From positions 1 to 59,474 of the forward strand of contig JAQGOK010000159.1 of NCBI GenBank assembly GCA_028293645.1: a stretch of 59,474 nt of DNA. The letters run 5' to 3'. Of this stretch, positions 18,482 through 28,014 are shown one piece after another. A program made the position numbers and the translations under genes. The DNA comes from Chthoniobacter sp. Its GTDB lineage: Bacteria > Verrucomicrobiota > Verrucomicrobiia > Chthoniobacterales > Chthoniobacteraceae. Position 1 is the stretch's first letter, and every line of letters starts with the position of its first letter. The notes below the pieces were generated by a model. That model was not told the DNA's origin. It saw nothing but the letters and a program-made list of their open reading frames with translations, and searched no databases.

Positions 18482-19102
18482 ATGCCGAAGTTAGTCATCC
18501 CTCGGAAAACCGTTTACCGGCTTTCGCTCTACTATCGGGCACTACAACGACTGAAGCCGAACTCGATCGAGACGGTTTCTTCGGCCGCGCTCGCCAAGGC
18601 GGCGGGCGTGAAGGCGACGCAACTCCGCAAGGATTTGACCTACTTCGGTCAGTTCGGCACCCGCGGCCTCGGCTACAACGTGAATGCGCTCAGCGCAAAG
18701 CTCACGGAAGTGCTCGGCACCACGCACCTGCAGCCGGTGATTCTGGTCGGTGCCGGCAACCTCGGGTCGGCCCTGCTGCGGTATCCCGGCTTTGCGAAGG
18801 AAGGCTTCGAGGTGGTCGCTGCGTTCGATCTCGAAGCCACCAAGAAGCGTGAACGCGATCTCGGAGTGCGCATTTTGCCGATGACGAAGATCGGCGAGTT
18901 TGTGAAAGCGGAGCAGATCAAGATGGCGATCCTCACGGTCCCGGCGGTGGTTGCGCAGGAGGTGACCAATGAACTCGTCGCCGCCGGCGTGCTGGCGATC
19001 CTGAACTTCGCGCCGATCATGCTTCAGGTGCCCGATCGGGTAGTGGTGAACAGCGTCGATCTCGCGATCGAACTCGAGAATCTAAGCTACTTCATCCGCT
19101 GA
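18482..19102 (+). CDS. rex: Redox-sensing transcriptional repressor Rex
   Basis: The 206-residue protein is a NADH/NAD+-sensing repressor of fermentation and respiration genes. Its N-terminal winged helix covers residues about 1-80, with IPRKTVYRLSLYYRAL and the very conserved GVKATQLRKDLTYFGQFGTRGLGY. The Rossmann domain begins at ILVGAGNLGSALLRY, and the C-terminal helix ends in ELENLSYFIR, used for domain-swapped dimers. The length matches the family. The ATG at 18482 was preferred over a GTG at 18467 because it gives the usual MPKLVIPRKT N-terminus. A half-site TCACAA lies a few bases upstream, but the other arm is poor, so autoregulation is not demonstrated. Confidence 0.96.
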   Translation: MPKLVIPRKTVYRLSLYYRALQRLKPNSIETVSSAALAKAAGVKATQLRKDLTYFGQFGTRGLGYNVNALSAKLTEVLGTTHLQPVILVGAGNLGSALLRYPGFAKEGFEVVAAFDLEATKKRERDLGVRILPMTKIGEFVKAEQIKMAILTVPAVVAQEVTNELVAAGVLAILNFAPIMLQVPDRVVVNSVDLAIELENLSYFIR

Positions 19103-19154
19103 TCCGCAGCCTCAAACTTGCATCTGGGGTGAACGCCGCACACGTTGCCGCCCC

Positions 19155-20246
19155 GTGAGTAAACTCGCATCTTTCAAACTATCGCCCGCCGGGCGCAGCA
19201 CGCTGATCATCGTCGCGTTCTTCCTCGGAATGTTTGGGCTCTCCTCGTTCTGGTTGCTGAAAGAAGCGCGCCGCATTTCGCGCGAAAAGGAGCTCACACG
19301 GGCAGCGAACATCCGCTTCGAAAGCGACATGATCTGGATTCCCGCCGGCAAATTTACGATGGGCGGGATCGGGGATGACGTGCCGCCCGACGAGCTGCCG
19401 TTGCACGACGTGAAGCTCGACGGCTTCTGGATGGACAAGACGGAAGTGACCAACGCGCAGTGGGAAAAATTCGTGGACGCCACGGGGTATCTCACCGTGG
19501 CCGAGCGGCCGCCGAATCTGCCCGGCGTGCCGCCCGAGTTGAACAAGCCGGGTTCTTTGTGCTTCCGCAAACCCGGCCCTGAGGCAAACCCGAACGATGC
19601 CTACGCCTGGTGGGCGTACGTCCCCGGCGCGAGCTGGAAGAGTCCGGATGGACCGGGTTCAGACATTCGCGGCAAGGAGAAGCATCCCGTGGTGCACGTG
19701 TGCTACGAGGACGCCGTCGCTTACTGCAAGTGGGCCGGTAAGCGTTTGCCGAGCGAAGCGGAATGGGAGTACGCAGCGCGCGGTGGTCTGAGAGGACAGC
19801 CGTTCATCTGGGGAAACGAAAAGAGTCCCGCTGGAAAGACCATGGCGAATATCTGGCAGGGCCGCTTTCCTGAGGAGCGCCTGAATCAGGATGGGTTTTC
19901 CGAGACCGCGCCGGTCGGTAGCTTTCCCTCGAACAACTTCGGTCTGCAGGACATGGCGGGAAACGTCTGGGAACTCACCGAAGACTGGTATCGACCCGAC
20001 TCCTACGCGCTGATGGCGCGCGATCCGAATCGTGACGCGCACCGGAATCCGAAAGGACCGAAGGACAGCTACGATCCCGATGAGCCCGGCGCGCAAAAGA
20101 AGGTCACGCGCGGCGGCTCCTGGATGTGCAGCGACAACTACTGCCGCGGCTACCGACCGAGCGCGCGGATGAAAACCGCCATCGATACTGGTTTGCAAAA
20201 CACCGGCTTCCGTTGCGTGAAGGACGGCCCCGCTCCGGGCGCCTGA
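19155..20246 (+). CDS. Membrane-anchored formylglycine-generating enzyme (SUMF1/FGE) homologue
   Basis: The 363-residue protein has an N-terminal transmembrane helix at about 16-35, then an FGE-sulfatase domain: MIWIPAGKFTMGG at the start, DKTEVTNAQWEKFV, PVVHVCYEDAVAYCKWAGKRLPSEAEWEYAARGG, and DMAGNVWELTEDWY. Near the C-terminus RGGSWMCSDNYCRGYR carries Cys325 and Cys330, five apart, matching the copper-binding active-site pair of true FGEs. Most bacterial relatives lack these cysteines and only bind ligands. It may therefore convert a Cys in sulfatases to formylglycine in the periplasm. No sulfatase lies in the window. The start is a GTG, and the gene ends 7 bases from the convergent substrate-binding protein gene. 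Confidence 0.88.
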   Translation: MSKLASFKLSPAGRSTLIIVAFFLGMFGLSSFWLLKEARRISREKELTRAANIRFESDMIWIPAGKFTMGGIGDDVPPDELPLHDVKLDGFWMDKTEVTNAQWEKFVDATGYLTVAERPPNLPGVPPELNKPGSLCFRKPGPEANPNDAYAWWAYVPGASWKSPDGPGSDIRGKEKHPVVHVCYEDAVAYCKWAGKRLPSEAEWEYAARGGLRGQPFIWGNEKSPAGKTMANIWQGRFPEERLNQDGFSETAPVGSFPSNNFGLQDMAGNVWELTEDWYRPDSYALMARDPNRDAHRNPKGPKDSYDPDEPGAQKKVTRGGSWMCSDNYCRGYRPSARMKTAIDTGLQNTGFRCVKDGPAPGA

Positions 20247-20253
20247 CGGGTCG

Positions 20254-21855
20254 TTAACGCCGCGCTTTCGCCAGTGCGGCAACGTGCGCGTATTGGGCGC
20301 GGAAACGATCGGCGAGCTCCCTGGCGAGCTGCACTTCCTTGATCTTGTCGCCGGCGAGCACGTCGCGAATTGATCCAGACGCGGCGTCATAGTTCACGGC
20401 GGTTACGTCTCCGAACGCGGCGGTCGCCTCAGGCGGGAAGTCAGCCGCGATCAAGGCGCGCCAGGCTTCGGCGAGTTCGTCGTGCGGATCGATGCACATC
20501 ACGCGGAAGATGAATGCGATCGGGCGGAAGAGCTTTCCCGTCCATGCTTCGTGGTAGGTGAAAGTCTTCGCCAGCTCGTAAGGATTCACGTCCGGATCGG
20601 AGCGGACTTCCCGGAACTCCGGCGCGTAAAGCTCTGGCAGGATCGGCAGCCGACGCAGCGTGTAGCGCTGCGGTCCGCCGGGTACGCCGGCTTGCCAGTT
20701 CCAAAGCTTTTGCCCCTCAACCGAAAGGACATAGGCGATGAACGCTTTGGCCAGATCCGGGTTTGGCGCGCCACGGAACATGCCGATGGGATCGACTCCG
20801 ACGGAGGAGCCGCCGATCACTGGGAGGTATTGCAGCCGCGAGCTGCCGTCGGGCCGGCGCACGGCTTCGCTTTGATAGCGTCCGTAGAAATCGATGGTCA
20901 TGCCGGCCGCGGCTTCGCCCGCTTCCACATCGAGTGAGATCTTCGTCGAGGTGTCGGTGAAGTAGCGCGCGTTCGCCGCGATCTTCATCAGCAACTGCAT
21001 TGCGCGCGTCCAGCCGGCGCGAATGGCTTCCGGTTCGCTCGCGGGGTGTTCCGCAAGCTGCTTTTGCATTTGCTGCTGGATCACCATCTCCAGCGATTTG
21101 TTGACCGAGCTGCTTTGGGTCGGATTCGCCAGCGCGATCTGCTGCAGGAATCGCGGACTTCCCAAGTCGCTCCATTGTTGCGGCGGCTCGGCACCGAGGC
21201 GGCGCAACGAATCCACGTTGTAGCAAATGCCGAAGGAGGAAACGACGTTGCCGATCCAACGGCCTTTCGGATCCCAGAACGGCTCGCCCGCGACGATCTG
21301 CGGGATGACATCGGGATTAAAAAGCTCGGGGTGTGCCGCGACGTAGCCGCAATCGACAAGGCGCCCGGCGCGGGCTTGCTGCTCAAAATCGTAGGAGCCG
21401 CCACCGAAGAACAGGTCGATCCTGCAGCCCACGTTGGACTCCAGAAAGGCCCGCCGCGCTTCCTGCCCAAGCCGTTTCATTTCATCCGCTGGCGGGACGT
21501 CGGGGTTCACTTTCGGATCGTCGAAACTGTCTTCCACCACGCCGCTCCACGGGCGTCCGAGCTTGCGGGTCCAATGATTTTGGAACGAGGCGATAAACTC
21601 GGACTCAACGTACCGCGAGATCTCGCTGGTCCCGCCGGGTGTGCGGTATTCCACGCGGACGCGCTCGCCCGTTTTCTCCAGAAAGTGCTTTTCGAACCCG
21701 CGTGCGAACTCGTAGCGGATCGACTCGAAATGCGGGGTGATGATCACGAGGGTGCGATCCCCCGCATTGCCGACGTGACGATCTTTGGGCCGGAGCGCGA
21801 TCGGTCCGACGATCACCACCAGGAGGGCGAGGAAAAGCGGAATCTGTTTCACCAT
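20254..21855 (-). CDS. ABC transporter substrate-binding protein, iron(III)/spermidine type, unusually long
   Basis: The 533-residue protein has an N-terminal hydrophobic signal/anchor (residues 3-21), then TLVIITPHFESIRYEFARGFEKHFLEKTG, the opening of type-2 periplasmic binding proteins of the Fe(III)/putrescine cluster. NVVSSFGICYNVDSLRRLG and PNPDLAKAFIAYVLSVEGQKLW are further hallmarks. Relatives are commonly about 330-370 residues. Here a central region and a C-terminal extension (from about residue 400, ending in a helical segment) add length. It lies 22 bases downstream of the ATPase gene in one operon. No permease gene follows, since the next gene (FGE) is convergent at 7 bases. The substrate is uncertain: ferric iron is the default guess for this cluster. 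Confidence 0.85.
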   Translation of the reverse strand: MVKQIPLFLALLVVIVGPIALRPKDRHVGNAGDRTLVIITPHFESIRYEFARGFEKHFLEKTGERVRVEYRTPGGTSEISRYVESEFIASFQNHWTRKLGRPWSGVVEDSFDDPKVNPDVPPADEMKRLGQEARRAFLESNVGCRIDLFFGGGSYDFEQQARAGRLVDCGYVAAHPELFNPDVIPQIVAGEPFWDPKGRWIGNVVSSFGICYNVDSLRRLGAEPPQQWSDLGSPRFLQQIALANPTQSSSVNKSLEMVIQQQMQKQLAEHPASEPEAIRAGWTRAMQLLMKIAANARYFTDTSTKISLDVEAGEAAAGMTIDFYGRYQSEAVRRPDGSSRLQYLPVIGGSSVGVDPIGMFRGAPNPDLAKAFIAYVLSVEGQKLWNWQAGVPGGPQRYTLRRLPILPELYAPEFREVRSDPDVNPYELAKTFTYHEAWTGKLFRPIAFIFRVMCIDPHDELAEAWRALIAADFPPEATAAFGDVTAVNYDAASGSIRDVLAGDKIKEVQLARELADRFRAQYAHVAALAKARR

Positions 21856-21877
21856 GGCCGGCAGGACGACGCAGCGT

Positions 21878-22948
21878 TCATGCGGCTAACACCACCACGT
21901 CTTCCACCGCTGCGCTGGCGAAGAGTTCGCGCTCCGGGCTCAGTTCCACGTAGCGGGGGTTCAACTCGTAAACCTTCAGCCCATGGGCTTTGGCGGCGAA
22001 TTGGTACTGCGCCATTTCCCCGAGATACATGCGCTCGGCAATGTGGCCTGCCACGCAGTTCTGCGCCGTCGCCTGGGGCGAAAGCACCCAGCTCTCCGGA
22101 CGAATGGAAAGGATGCAGCTCGCGCCGAGCTTGGGCATCCAACCCTCCGCTCGAACCGTGCCGATGAATGCTCCCAGCGGTGTCTCCACATTCGCAGTTG
22201 CGCCTTCCAGAGCCGTGATTCGCCCCTCGAGGAAGTTCGTTTCACCCATGAAATCCGCGACGAAACGGGAGTGCGGGTGGCGATACACTTCAGCCGGTCT
22301 TCCGGTCTGGCGGATATGACCGCCTTCGAGGATCGCCATGCGATCGGCAATCGAGAGCGCCTCTTTTTGATCGTGCGTGACGTAGATCGCGGTGAGGCCG
22401 AACTCCTTGCAGATGCGCCGGATTTCCGTCCGCATCTCGAGGCGCAGCTTCGCGTCGAGATTGGAAAGCGGCTCATCGAGCAGGAGACAGCGGGGACGAA
22501 TTACGAGGGCGCGAGCCAGCGCCACGCGCTGTTGCTGGCCGCCGGAGAGCTGATGAATCTTGCGATCCGCGAAGGGCCCCATCCTCACCGAGTCGAGCGC
22601 TTGCTGCACACGTTCGGTGAGTTCGCGGGCCGGAACCCTGCGCTCCTCCAGACCGAAAGCGACGTTCTTCGCCACGGTCATGTGCGGCCAGAGGGCGTAG
22701 CTCTGGAACATCATCCCGGTATTGCGGCGGTGCGGTGCCTGGCGCGTCACGTCTTCGTCGCCGAACAGAATGCGACCGCTTTCCGGGATGTAGAACCCCG
22801 CGATCGACCGCAGCAGTGTCGTCTTTCCGCAGCCGCTTGGTCCGAGCAGAAAGAAGATCTCGCCCGGTTCGATGCGGAGGTTGACGCTGTCGAGAGCCAC
22901 TGCGTCGCCGAAGCGTTTCGTCAGGTTCTCGATCGTGAGTGAAATCAT
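21878..22948 (-). CDS. ABC transporter ATP-binding protein (FbpC/PotA type)
   Basis: The 356-residue ATPase has Walker [10 protein letters not shown] at residues 36-44, signature LSGGQQQ at 134-140, and Walker B CLLLDEP at 154-160 with the D-loop SNLD. The H-loop is [12 protein letters not shown]-terminal TOBE-like domain (from about 240) is typical of importers for iron, spermidine or sugars. The start at 22948 gives the standard [14 protein letters not shown]. It is the first gene of the leftward operon with the substrate-binding protein and is divergent from the flavoprotein gene by 134 bases. The transmembrane subunit is missing from the neighbourhood. Confidence 0.93.
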   Translation of the reverse strand: MISLTIENLTKRFGDAVALDSVNLRIEPGEIFFLLGPSGCGKTTLLRSIAGFYIPESGRILFGDEDVTRQAPHRRNTGMMFQSYALWPHMTVAKNVAFGLEERRVPARELTERVQQALDSVRMGPFADRKIHQLSGGQQQRVALARALVIRPRCLLLDEPLSNLDAKLRLEMRTEIRRICKEFGLTAIYVTHDQKEALSIADRMAILEGGHIRQTGRPAEVYRHPHSRFVADFMGETNFLEGRITALEGATANVETPLGAFIGTVRAEGWMPKLGASCILSIRPESWVLSPQATAQNCVAGHIAERMYLGEMAQYQFAAKAHGLKVYELNPRYVELSPERELFASAAVEDVVVLAA

Positions 22949-23082
22949 CAGCGAACGGCGGAGTAGTGATGGAACTATGGATTTCCGTTTCCCGATGAAA
23001 CTGTTTTCGCGCAAGCAGCGCGATCTTCGGGCGAGAAATTGCTCGCGGCGCACGGGGGCGAGGCGGTATTTCACCGCAGCAA

Positions 23083-24291
23083 ATGATTCGTCGCGATTAC
23101 CTTATCGTTGGAGCGGGGGTCGCAGGCGTCAGCGTCTGCGAGGGAGTCCGGGAGCACGACAGCAAGGGGACGATCATGATGGTGGGCAATGAGAGCGCGT
23201 ATCCGTACGACCGTTCCGCGTTGCTGAAGGCGTATTTGAGCAAGGGAAGTCCGCCGTTGGCTGGCAGTCTGCAACTGCACGAGCCCGATTGGTATGAGAA
23301 GCAGAAGATCGATCTGCGACTGGATACGATCGTGACGCAGCTCAACCTGGAGCGGCGAGTCGCGGTGCTCGCGAATGGTCAGGCGATCGAATTTCGCAAG
23401 GCGTGCATGGCCACTGGCAGCCGGGCGCGGCGTCCACAGGTGGCGGGTGCGACCTTGGGAAACGTCTTTTACGTGCGGTCGTTGCGGGACGTGCAGGCTT
23501 TGCGCGAAGTCGCGGAGAACGAGCGCCAAATGGTGGTGATTGGCGGCGGATTGATCGGCGCGGAGTCGGCGGCATTGCTTTCGAAGTTTCCGAAAGCGCA
23601 GGTGACTTACATGCACCGCGGGCCGGCGATCTGGAATCGCACGCTCGATCCCGAGACGGCAGCCTGGCTCACCGAGTATTACCGCCAGCAAGGCGTGCAG
23701 ATGATGATGAGCGAGGCGCTCAACGGATTCGAAGGACGCACGGTTTTGAAGAACGTGCAGACCAAGAGCGGGCACCGGGTCGCGGCTGGACTGGCTATCG
23801 CGGCTCTCGGCGCAGAGCCGAACCTGGGTCTCATGGTCAATACGCCACTCGCGTATCCGCACGGCACCCCGGTGAACGAGTATCTGGAGACGGACGAGAA
23901 GGGGATCTTCGCCGCGGGCGACATCGCGGCTTTTCCGGACAAAATATTTAGCGGCGTGCGCAGGGTCGATCACTCGCCATGTCCACAGGAACAAGGCCGC
24001 GTGGCCGGCGCGAACATGACGGGCAAAAAGCGGATCAAGTGGGATTGGGTGCCGCATTACACCTGCAACCTTTTCGACCTGCAGTTCGATTTCGTGGGTG
24101 ACTTCAACGGACCGCCAACGCGCATCGAGCTGGAGGGTGAGCGCGCCAAAAAGAAGTTCGTCGTGCGGCATCACCAGCTCGCGCAGCTCCGCGGCGTGGT
24201 GCTTTGCAATCAGCCGCCGGACAAAATCGACGCTGCGAAAAAGCAGATCCGCGAGTGGCCTCGCGGCAAAAAACCGCCGGGCCAGGGTTAA
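23083..24291 (+). CDS. FAD-dependent NAD(P)H oxidoreductase, ferredoxin/rubredoxin reductase-like
   Basis: The 402-residue flavoprotein has the two-dinucleotide fold. The FAD site YLIVGAGVAGVSVCEGVRE is at the N-terminus, YDRSALLKAYLSKG is the second FAD contact, MVVIGGGLIGAESAALL near residue 150 is the NAD(P)H site, and GIFAAGDIAAFPD is the C-terminal FAD motif. No redox-active CxxC pair is visible. This separates it from thioredoxin and glutathione reductases and places it with ferredoxin/rubredoxin or nitrite-type reductases that pass electrons to a separate carrier. About 80 residues follow the last motif. The partner is not evident. It is divergent from the ABC operon and is followed 79 bases later by cimA. 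Confidence 0.9.
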   Translation: MIRRDYLIVGAGVAGVSVCEGVREHDSKGTIMMVGNESAYPYDRSALLKAYLSKGSPPLAGSLQLHEPDWYEKQKIDLRLDTIVTQLNLERRVAVLANGQAIEFRKACMATGSRARRPQVAGATLGNVFYVRSLRDVQALREVAENERQMVVIGGGLIGAESAALLSKFPKAQVTYMHRGPAIWNRTLDPETAAWLTEYYRQQGVQMMMSEALNGFEGRTVLKNVQTKSGHRVAAGLAIAALGAEPNLGLMVNTPLAYPHGTPVNEYLETDEKGIFAAGDIAAFPDKIFSGVRRVDHSPCPQEQGRVAGANMTGKKRIKWDWVPHYTCNLFDLQFDFVGDFNGPPTRIELEGERAKKKFVVRHHQLAQLRGVVLCNQPPDKIDAAKKQIREWPRGKKPPGQG

Positions 24292-24370
24292 GCGGGCGCG
24301 CTCCGCGTCACCGGGGTGGTGCGCGTCTTGCCAGTGCCGGGCGGGTGACATAGCTTGCGCGCCTTTTCTT

Positions 24371-25933
24371 ATGAGCACACCGAACGTCACCATCTACGAC
24401 ACCACCCTGCGCGACGGCACGCAAGGGACGGGGATTTCGTTCTCGGTGCTCGATAAGATTCGCGTCGCCGAGAAGCTCGATGCGTTCGGCGTGCATTATA
24501 TCGAGGGTGGTTTCCCCGGCTCGAACCCGAAGGATGCGGAGTTTTTCAAGGAGGTGAAGAAGCGCACCTGGAAACAAGCCAGGATCACGGCGTTCGGCGC
24601 GACCCGGCGCGGGAAGATGAAAGTGGAGGACGATCCGCAAGTGCGCATCCTGCTCGAGGCGGAGACGCCGGCGGTGACGATCGTCGGCAAGACCTGGCCG
24701 CTGCAGGTGGTCGAGGTGCTGGGGGTGACGTGCGAAGAAAACCTGGCGATGATCGCCGACACTGTCGCTTACCTGAAGAAGCACGGGCGCGAGGTGCTCT
24801 ACGATGCGGAGCATTTCTTCGACAGCTACCGGGACGATCCGGCGTATTCGTTGGCGACGCTGAAGGCAGCCCACGAGGCGGGGGCCAGTCTCGTGGTCTT
24901 GTGCGACACCAACGGTGGTTCGCTGCCGGAGTTTATCGCGCAGGCCACCCGGGAAGTGATCGCGGCGGTCGGACCCGGCGTTGGCATCCACACCCACAAT
25001 GACAGTGGGCTCGGCGTGGCCAATGCGCTGATCGCGATCCGCGAGGGTGCGGTGCAGGTGCAAGGGACGATCAATGGCTATGGTGAGCGGGTTGGGAACT
25101 GCGACCTCATCTCGGTCATCGCAAATCTTCAGCTCAAGATGGGTCTGAACGTGGCTCGCGATCTTACCCTCCTGCGCGAGTTGTCGCTCTTCGTGGATGA
25201 GCTGGCGAATGTGCCGCACAACATCCGCGCGCCGTTTGTGGGCACCGCTGCTTTCACCCACAAAGGCGGGCAGCATGTGCATGCAGTGCAGAAGCTGGCG
25301 AGCAGCTACGAGCACGTCGATCCGCTGCTGGTCGGCAACGAGCGGAACATCACCATCTCGGATATGTCCGGGCAGTCGAACGTCATCGTGAAGGCGGAGA
25401 AACTCGGTTTCAAACTGAGCAAAGGAGCGCCGGAGGTGGCCAGCATCCTGACCGAAGTGAAGCGGCTCGAGAGCGAAGGCTACGAGTTCGAAGCCGCGGA
25501 AGGATCGTTCGAATTGCTGCTGCGCAAACAGCTGGGTCAGCATCGGCCCCTCTTTGAACTCCAGGAGTATCACTGCTCGTATCGTCGCTCCGGCGAAGGT
25601 CGCTGGAACAAGTGTGAAGCGACCGTGAAGCTGCACGTCAACGGCACTCCGGAATACACCGTGGCTGAAGGCGACGGACCGGTGAATGCGCTGGACGGCG
25701 CGTTGCGCAAGGCACTTCGGCCGTTCTTCCCCAAGATCGACGAGATCCAACTCGATGACTACAAAGTCCGCATCATCAACGGCCAGCACGGAACCGCGGC
25801 GCGCACGCGTGTGCTGATCGACTCGACGGACGGCCAGGAAAGCTGGGGCACGGTCGGCGTTTCGGACAACATCATCGAAGCGAGCTGGCTCGCGCTGGTG
25901 GACAGCTTCGAGTTCCGCCTCGGGCGGAGTTGA
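24371..25933 (+). CDS. cimA: (R)-citramalate synthase
   Basis: The 520-residue enzyme condenses acetyl-CoA with pyruvate to citramalate, the first step of the threonine-independent isoleucine route. The TIM-barrel domain begins with VTIYDTTLRDGTQGTGISFS and carries the metal-binding GVGIHTHNDSGLGVANAL and GTINGYGERVGNCDL. The C-terminal part (about residue 370 on) is the LeuA-type regulatory dimer domain, normally the site of isoleucine feedback. The second-arm motif FTHKGGQHVHAVQK is characteristic of the CimA type rather than isopropylmalate synthase. The start at 24371 is the only one that fits; the open frame upstream is the shadow of the flavoprotein gene. The length is normal for CimA. 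Confidence 0.95.
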   Translation: MSTPNVTIYDTTLRDGTQGTGISFSVLDKIRVAEKLDAFGVHYIEGGFPGSNPKDAEFFKEVKKRTWKQARITAFGATRRGKMKVEDDPQVRILLEAETPAVTIVGKTWPLQVVEVLGVTCEENLAMIADTVAYLKKHGREVLYDAEHFFDSYRDDPAYSLATLKAAHEAGASLVVLCDTNGGSLPEFIAQATREVIAAVGPGVGIHTHNDSGLGVANALIAIREGAVQVQGTINGYGERVGNCDLISVIANLQLKMGLNVARDLTLLRELSLFVDELANVPHNIRAPFVGTAAFTHKGGQHVHAVQKLASSYEHVDPLLVGNERNITISDMSGQSNVIVKAEKLGFKLSKGAPEVASILTEVKRLESEGYEFEAAEGSFELLLRKQLGQHRPLFELQEYHCSYRRSGEGRWNKCEATVKLHVNGTPEYTVAEGDGPVNALDGALRKALRPFFPKIDEIQLDDYKVRIINGQHGTAARTRVLIDSTDGQESWGTVGVSDNIIEASWLALVDSFEFRLGRS

Positions 25934-26151
25934 GCCCGCGCGTTTTGCGTGCGTGAAGAGTTCTGACAAGCGGCGGCCATGACCGCATTGCTCGATGCGC
26001 CGGCCATCCGGCGAGCGGGTGTGAGGGTGTGCGCGTGATTCTCGCAGCTCTTTTCGCATAAACGGCGTGAAGAGCGCTGCCGGCGCATTCTGGATTGGTC
26101 GCTGCGAAACAGGATGTGCAGTGTGGTCGAACGTCCCCGCGTCGCCTCCTC
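25934..26151. other. Intergenic region between cimA and the sugar-acid operon, 218 bp
   Basis: No conserved ORF, RNA element or clear hairpin is seen here. It should carry the promoter of the dehydratase gene that follows. Long open frames on the reverse strand run through it but look like antisense shadows of the flanking genes. Confidence 0.35.
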
Positions 26152-27936
26152 ATGAACCTTCGTCCCCGCCTTTCTCCCGAGCAGCTCCGTTCGCATCGCT
26201 GGTTCGGACCGAACGATCTGCGCAGCTTCGGGCACCGGTCGCGGGCGCGGCAAATGGGGCTCGGGCCGGAGGATTGGGAGGGGAAACCGGTGATCGCCAT
26301 CCTCAATACCTGGAGCGAGATCAATCCGTGCCACCTCCATTTCAAGGTGCTCGCCGAGAACGTGAAGAAGGGCGTGCTGCAGGCCGGCGGCATGCCGCTG
26401 GAGATCCCGGTGCTCTCGCTGAGCGAGAACTTCATGAAGCCGACCACGATGCTTTACCGAAACCTCCTCGCGATGGAGACGGAAGAGGTGCTGCGTTGTC
26501 ATCCCGTCGATGGTGCGGTGTTGCTCGGCGCCTGCGACAAAACCACGCCGGCGCTGATCATGGGCGGACTCTCTGCGCGGCTGCCGTTCATTTTTGTGCC
26601 CGGCGGGCCGATGCTGCGTGGCAACTGGCGCGGGCAGGTGCTCGGGAGCGGATACGATGCCTGGAGGTTTTGGGCGGAGAAACGCGCCGGCAATTTGACG
26701 GAGGAAGCCTGGTGCGAAGTGGAGGAGGGGATCGCGCGTTCGCACGGCCATTGCATGACCATGGGCACGGCGAGCACGATGACGGCGATCGCGGAGACGC
26801 TTGGGCTGACGCTTCCCGGCGCATCCAGCATCCCGGCGAGCGATGCTTCCCACTGGCGAATGGCGGCACAGAGCGGGCGACAGATCGTGGAGAATGTGTG
26901 GACGGACCTGAACCCCGCGCGCTTTCTCGACGCAGCGAGCTTCGACAATGCGATCGTCGCCGACATGGCGATCGGCGGATCAACGAACGCGCTGATTCAT
27001 CTGGTCGCAATGGCTGGACGCGCCGGATTGAAACTGCCGCTGGAGCGCTTCGACGCGCTTTCGCGCACCACGCCGCGTCTCGCGAATCTGCGGCCCGCTG
27101 GCGAGTTTTTGATGGAGGATTTTTACTTCGCTGGGGGGCTGCGTGCGTTGCTCGCCCAAGTGGTTGATTTGTTGGACGGCGACGCCATGACGGTCACGGG
27201 TCGCACGTTGCGTGAGAATCTGGAGATCTCGCCGGCACTTCCCGAGACGGAGAAGTCGGACGCGACGGGGCGGCTGGCGGAAATCCACAACCCGGAAGTG
27301 ATCCGACTGCGTGGCAATCCGTGCGCGGAGGAAGGCGGCACCGCGATTCTCCGCGGAAACCTTTGCCCGAATGGCGCGGTGATCAAACACAGCGCGATGG
27401 AGCCGCAATTCCTCCAGCACCGCGGGCCAGCGCTGGTCTTCGAGGATTACGCCGACCTGGCCGCGCGGATCGATGATCCCGAGTTGCCGGCGACCGCAGA
27501 GAGCGTGATCGTTTTGCAGAATGCGGGTCCGGTGGGTGCGCCCGGCATGCCGGAGTGGGGCATGCTGCCGATCCCGCAGAAGCTGCTCGCGGCGGGTGTG
27601 CGCGACATGTTGCGCATCTCGGACGCCCGGATGAGCGGAACCAGCTACGGCGCCTGCGTGCTGCACATTGCGCCGGAAGCAGCGGTGGGTGGGCCGCTTG
27701 CGTTGGTGCGCGACGGCGACATCATCGTGCTCGATGTGCCGGCGCGGACGCTCACGCTCGAGCTGCCGGATGCGGAACTCGCGAATCGTCGGGCGAACTG
27801 GAAGGCGCGCGATCCACACGCGCGGCGGGGCTTCCTCTCGCTCTTCCTTAATGAAGTGACGCAAGCCGACGAGGGCTGCGATTTCCGTTTCCTGCATCAC
27901 ACCGGCGAGCTGATGACGGAACCGGCGATTCACTGA
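26152..27936 (+). CDS. IlvD/Edd-family sugar-acid dehydratase, L-arabonate dehydratase type
   Basis: The 594-residue enzyme belongs to the IlvD/Edd Fe-S dehydratases. The N-terminal SHRWFGPNDLRSFGHRSR is typical of L-arabonate/D-xylonate dehydratases and not of dihydroxy-acid dehydratase. The three cluster-binding cysteines are Cys60 (NTWSEINPCHLH), Cys128 (GACDKTTPAL) and Cys201 (GHCMTMGTAST). The C-terminal serine motif lies in DARMSGTSYGACVLH. The likely reaction is removal of water from L-arabonate or a related pentonate to give the 2-keto-3-deoxy acid. The next gene encodes a DHDPS-family enzyme that would use this product. The start at 26152 gives the usual N-terminus. The substrate is inferred from family resemblance. 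Confidence 0.9.
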   Translation: MNLRPRLSPEQLRSHRWFGPNDLRSFGHRSRARQMGLGPEDWEGKPVIAILNTWSEINPCHLHFKVLAENVKKGVLQAGGMPLEIPVLSLSENFMKPTTMLYRNLLAMETEEVLRCHPVDGAVLLGACDKTTPALIMGGLSARLPFIFVPGGPMLRGNWRGQVLGSGYDAWRFWAEKRAGNLTEEAWCEVEEGIARSHGHCMTMGTASTMTAIAETLGLTLPGASSIPASDASHWRMAAQSGRQIVENVWTDLNPARFLDAASFDNAIVADMAIGGSTNALIHLVAMAGRAGLKLPLERFDALSRTTPRLANLRPAGEFLMEDFYFAGGLRALLAQVVDLLDGDAMTVTGRTLRENLEISPALPETEKSDATGRLAEIHNPEVIRLRGNPCAEEGGTAILRGNLCPNGAVIKHSAMEPQFLQHRGPALVFEDYADLAARIDDPELPATAESVIVLQNAGPVGAPGMPEWGMLPIPQKLLAAGVRDMLRISDARMSGTSYGACVLHIAPEAAVGGPLALVRDGDIIVLDVPARTLTLELPDAELANRRANWKARDPHARRGFLSLFLNEVTQADEGCDFRFLHHTGELMTEPAIH

Positions 27937-28014
27937 CGCGCCGCAGCGTTCCCTCGGTTCGGTGGTGAGTTCCCGCTTGCCATCGAGGCTCTCCCTCCCT
28001 GCTTTCTTGCCTCG

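Noticed and set aside
18459..18482. Possible Rex operator upstream of rex
   Set aside because: Only the right half (TCACAA) is good; the left arm does not match the palindromic consensus.
24308..26059. 583-codon open frame antisense to cimA
   Set aside because: Composition is histidine/arginine-rich without domains, and it covers a fully conserved citramalate synthase on the other strand.
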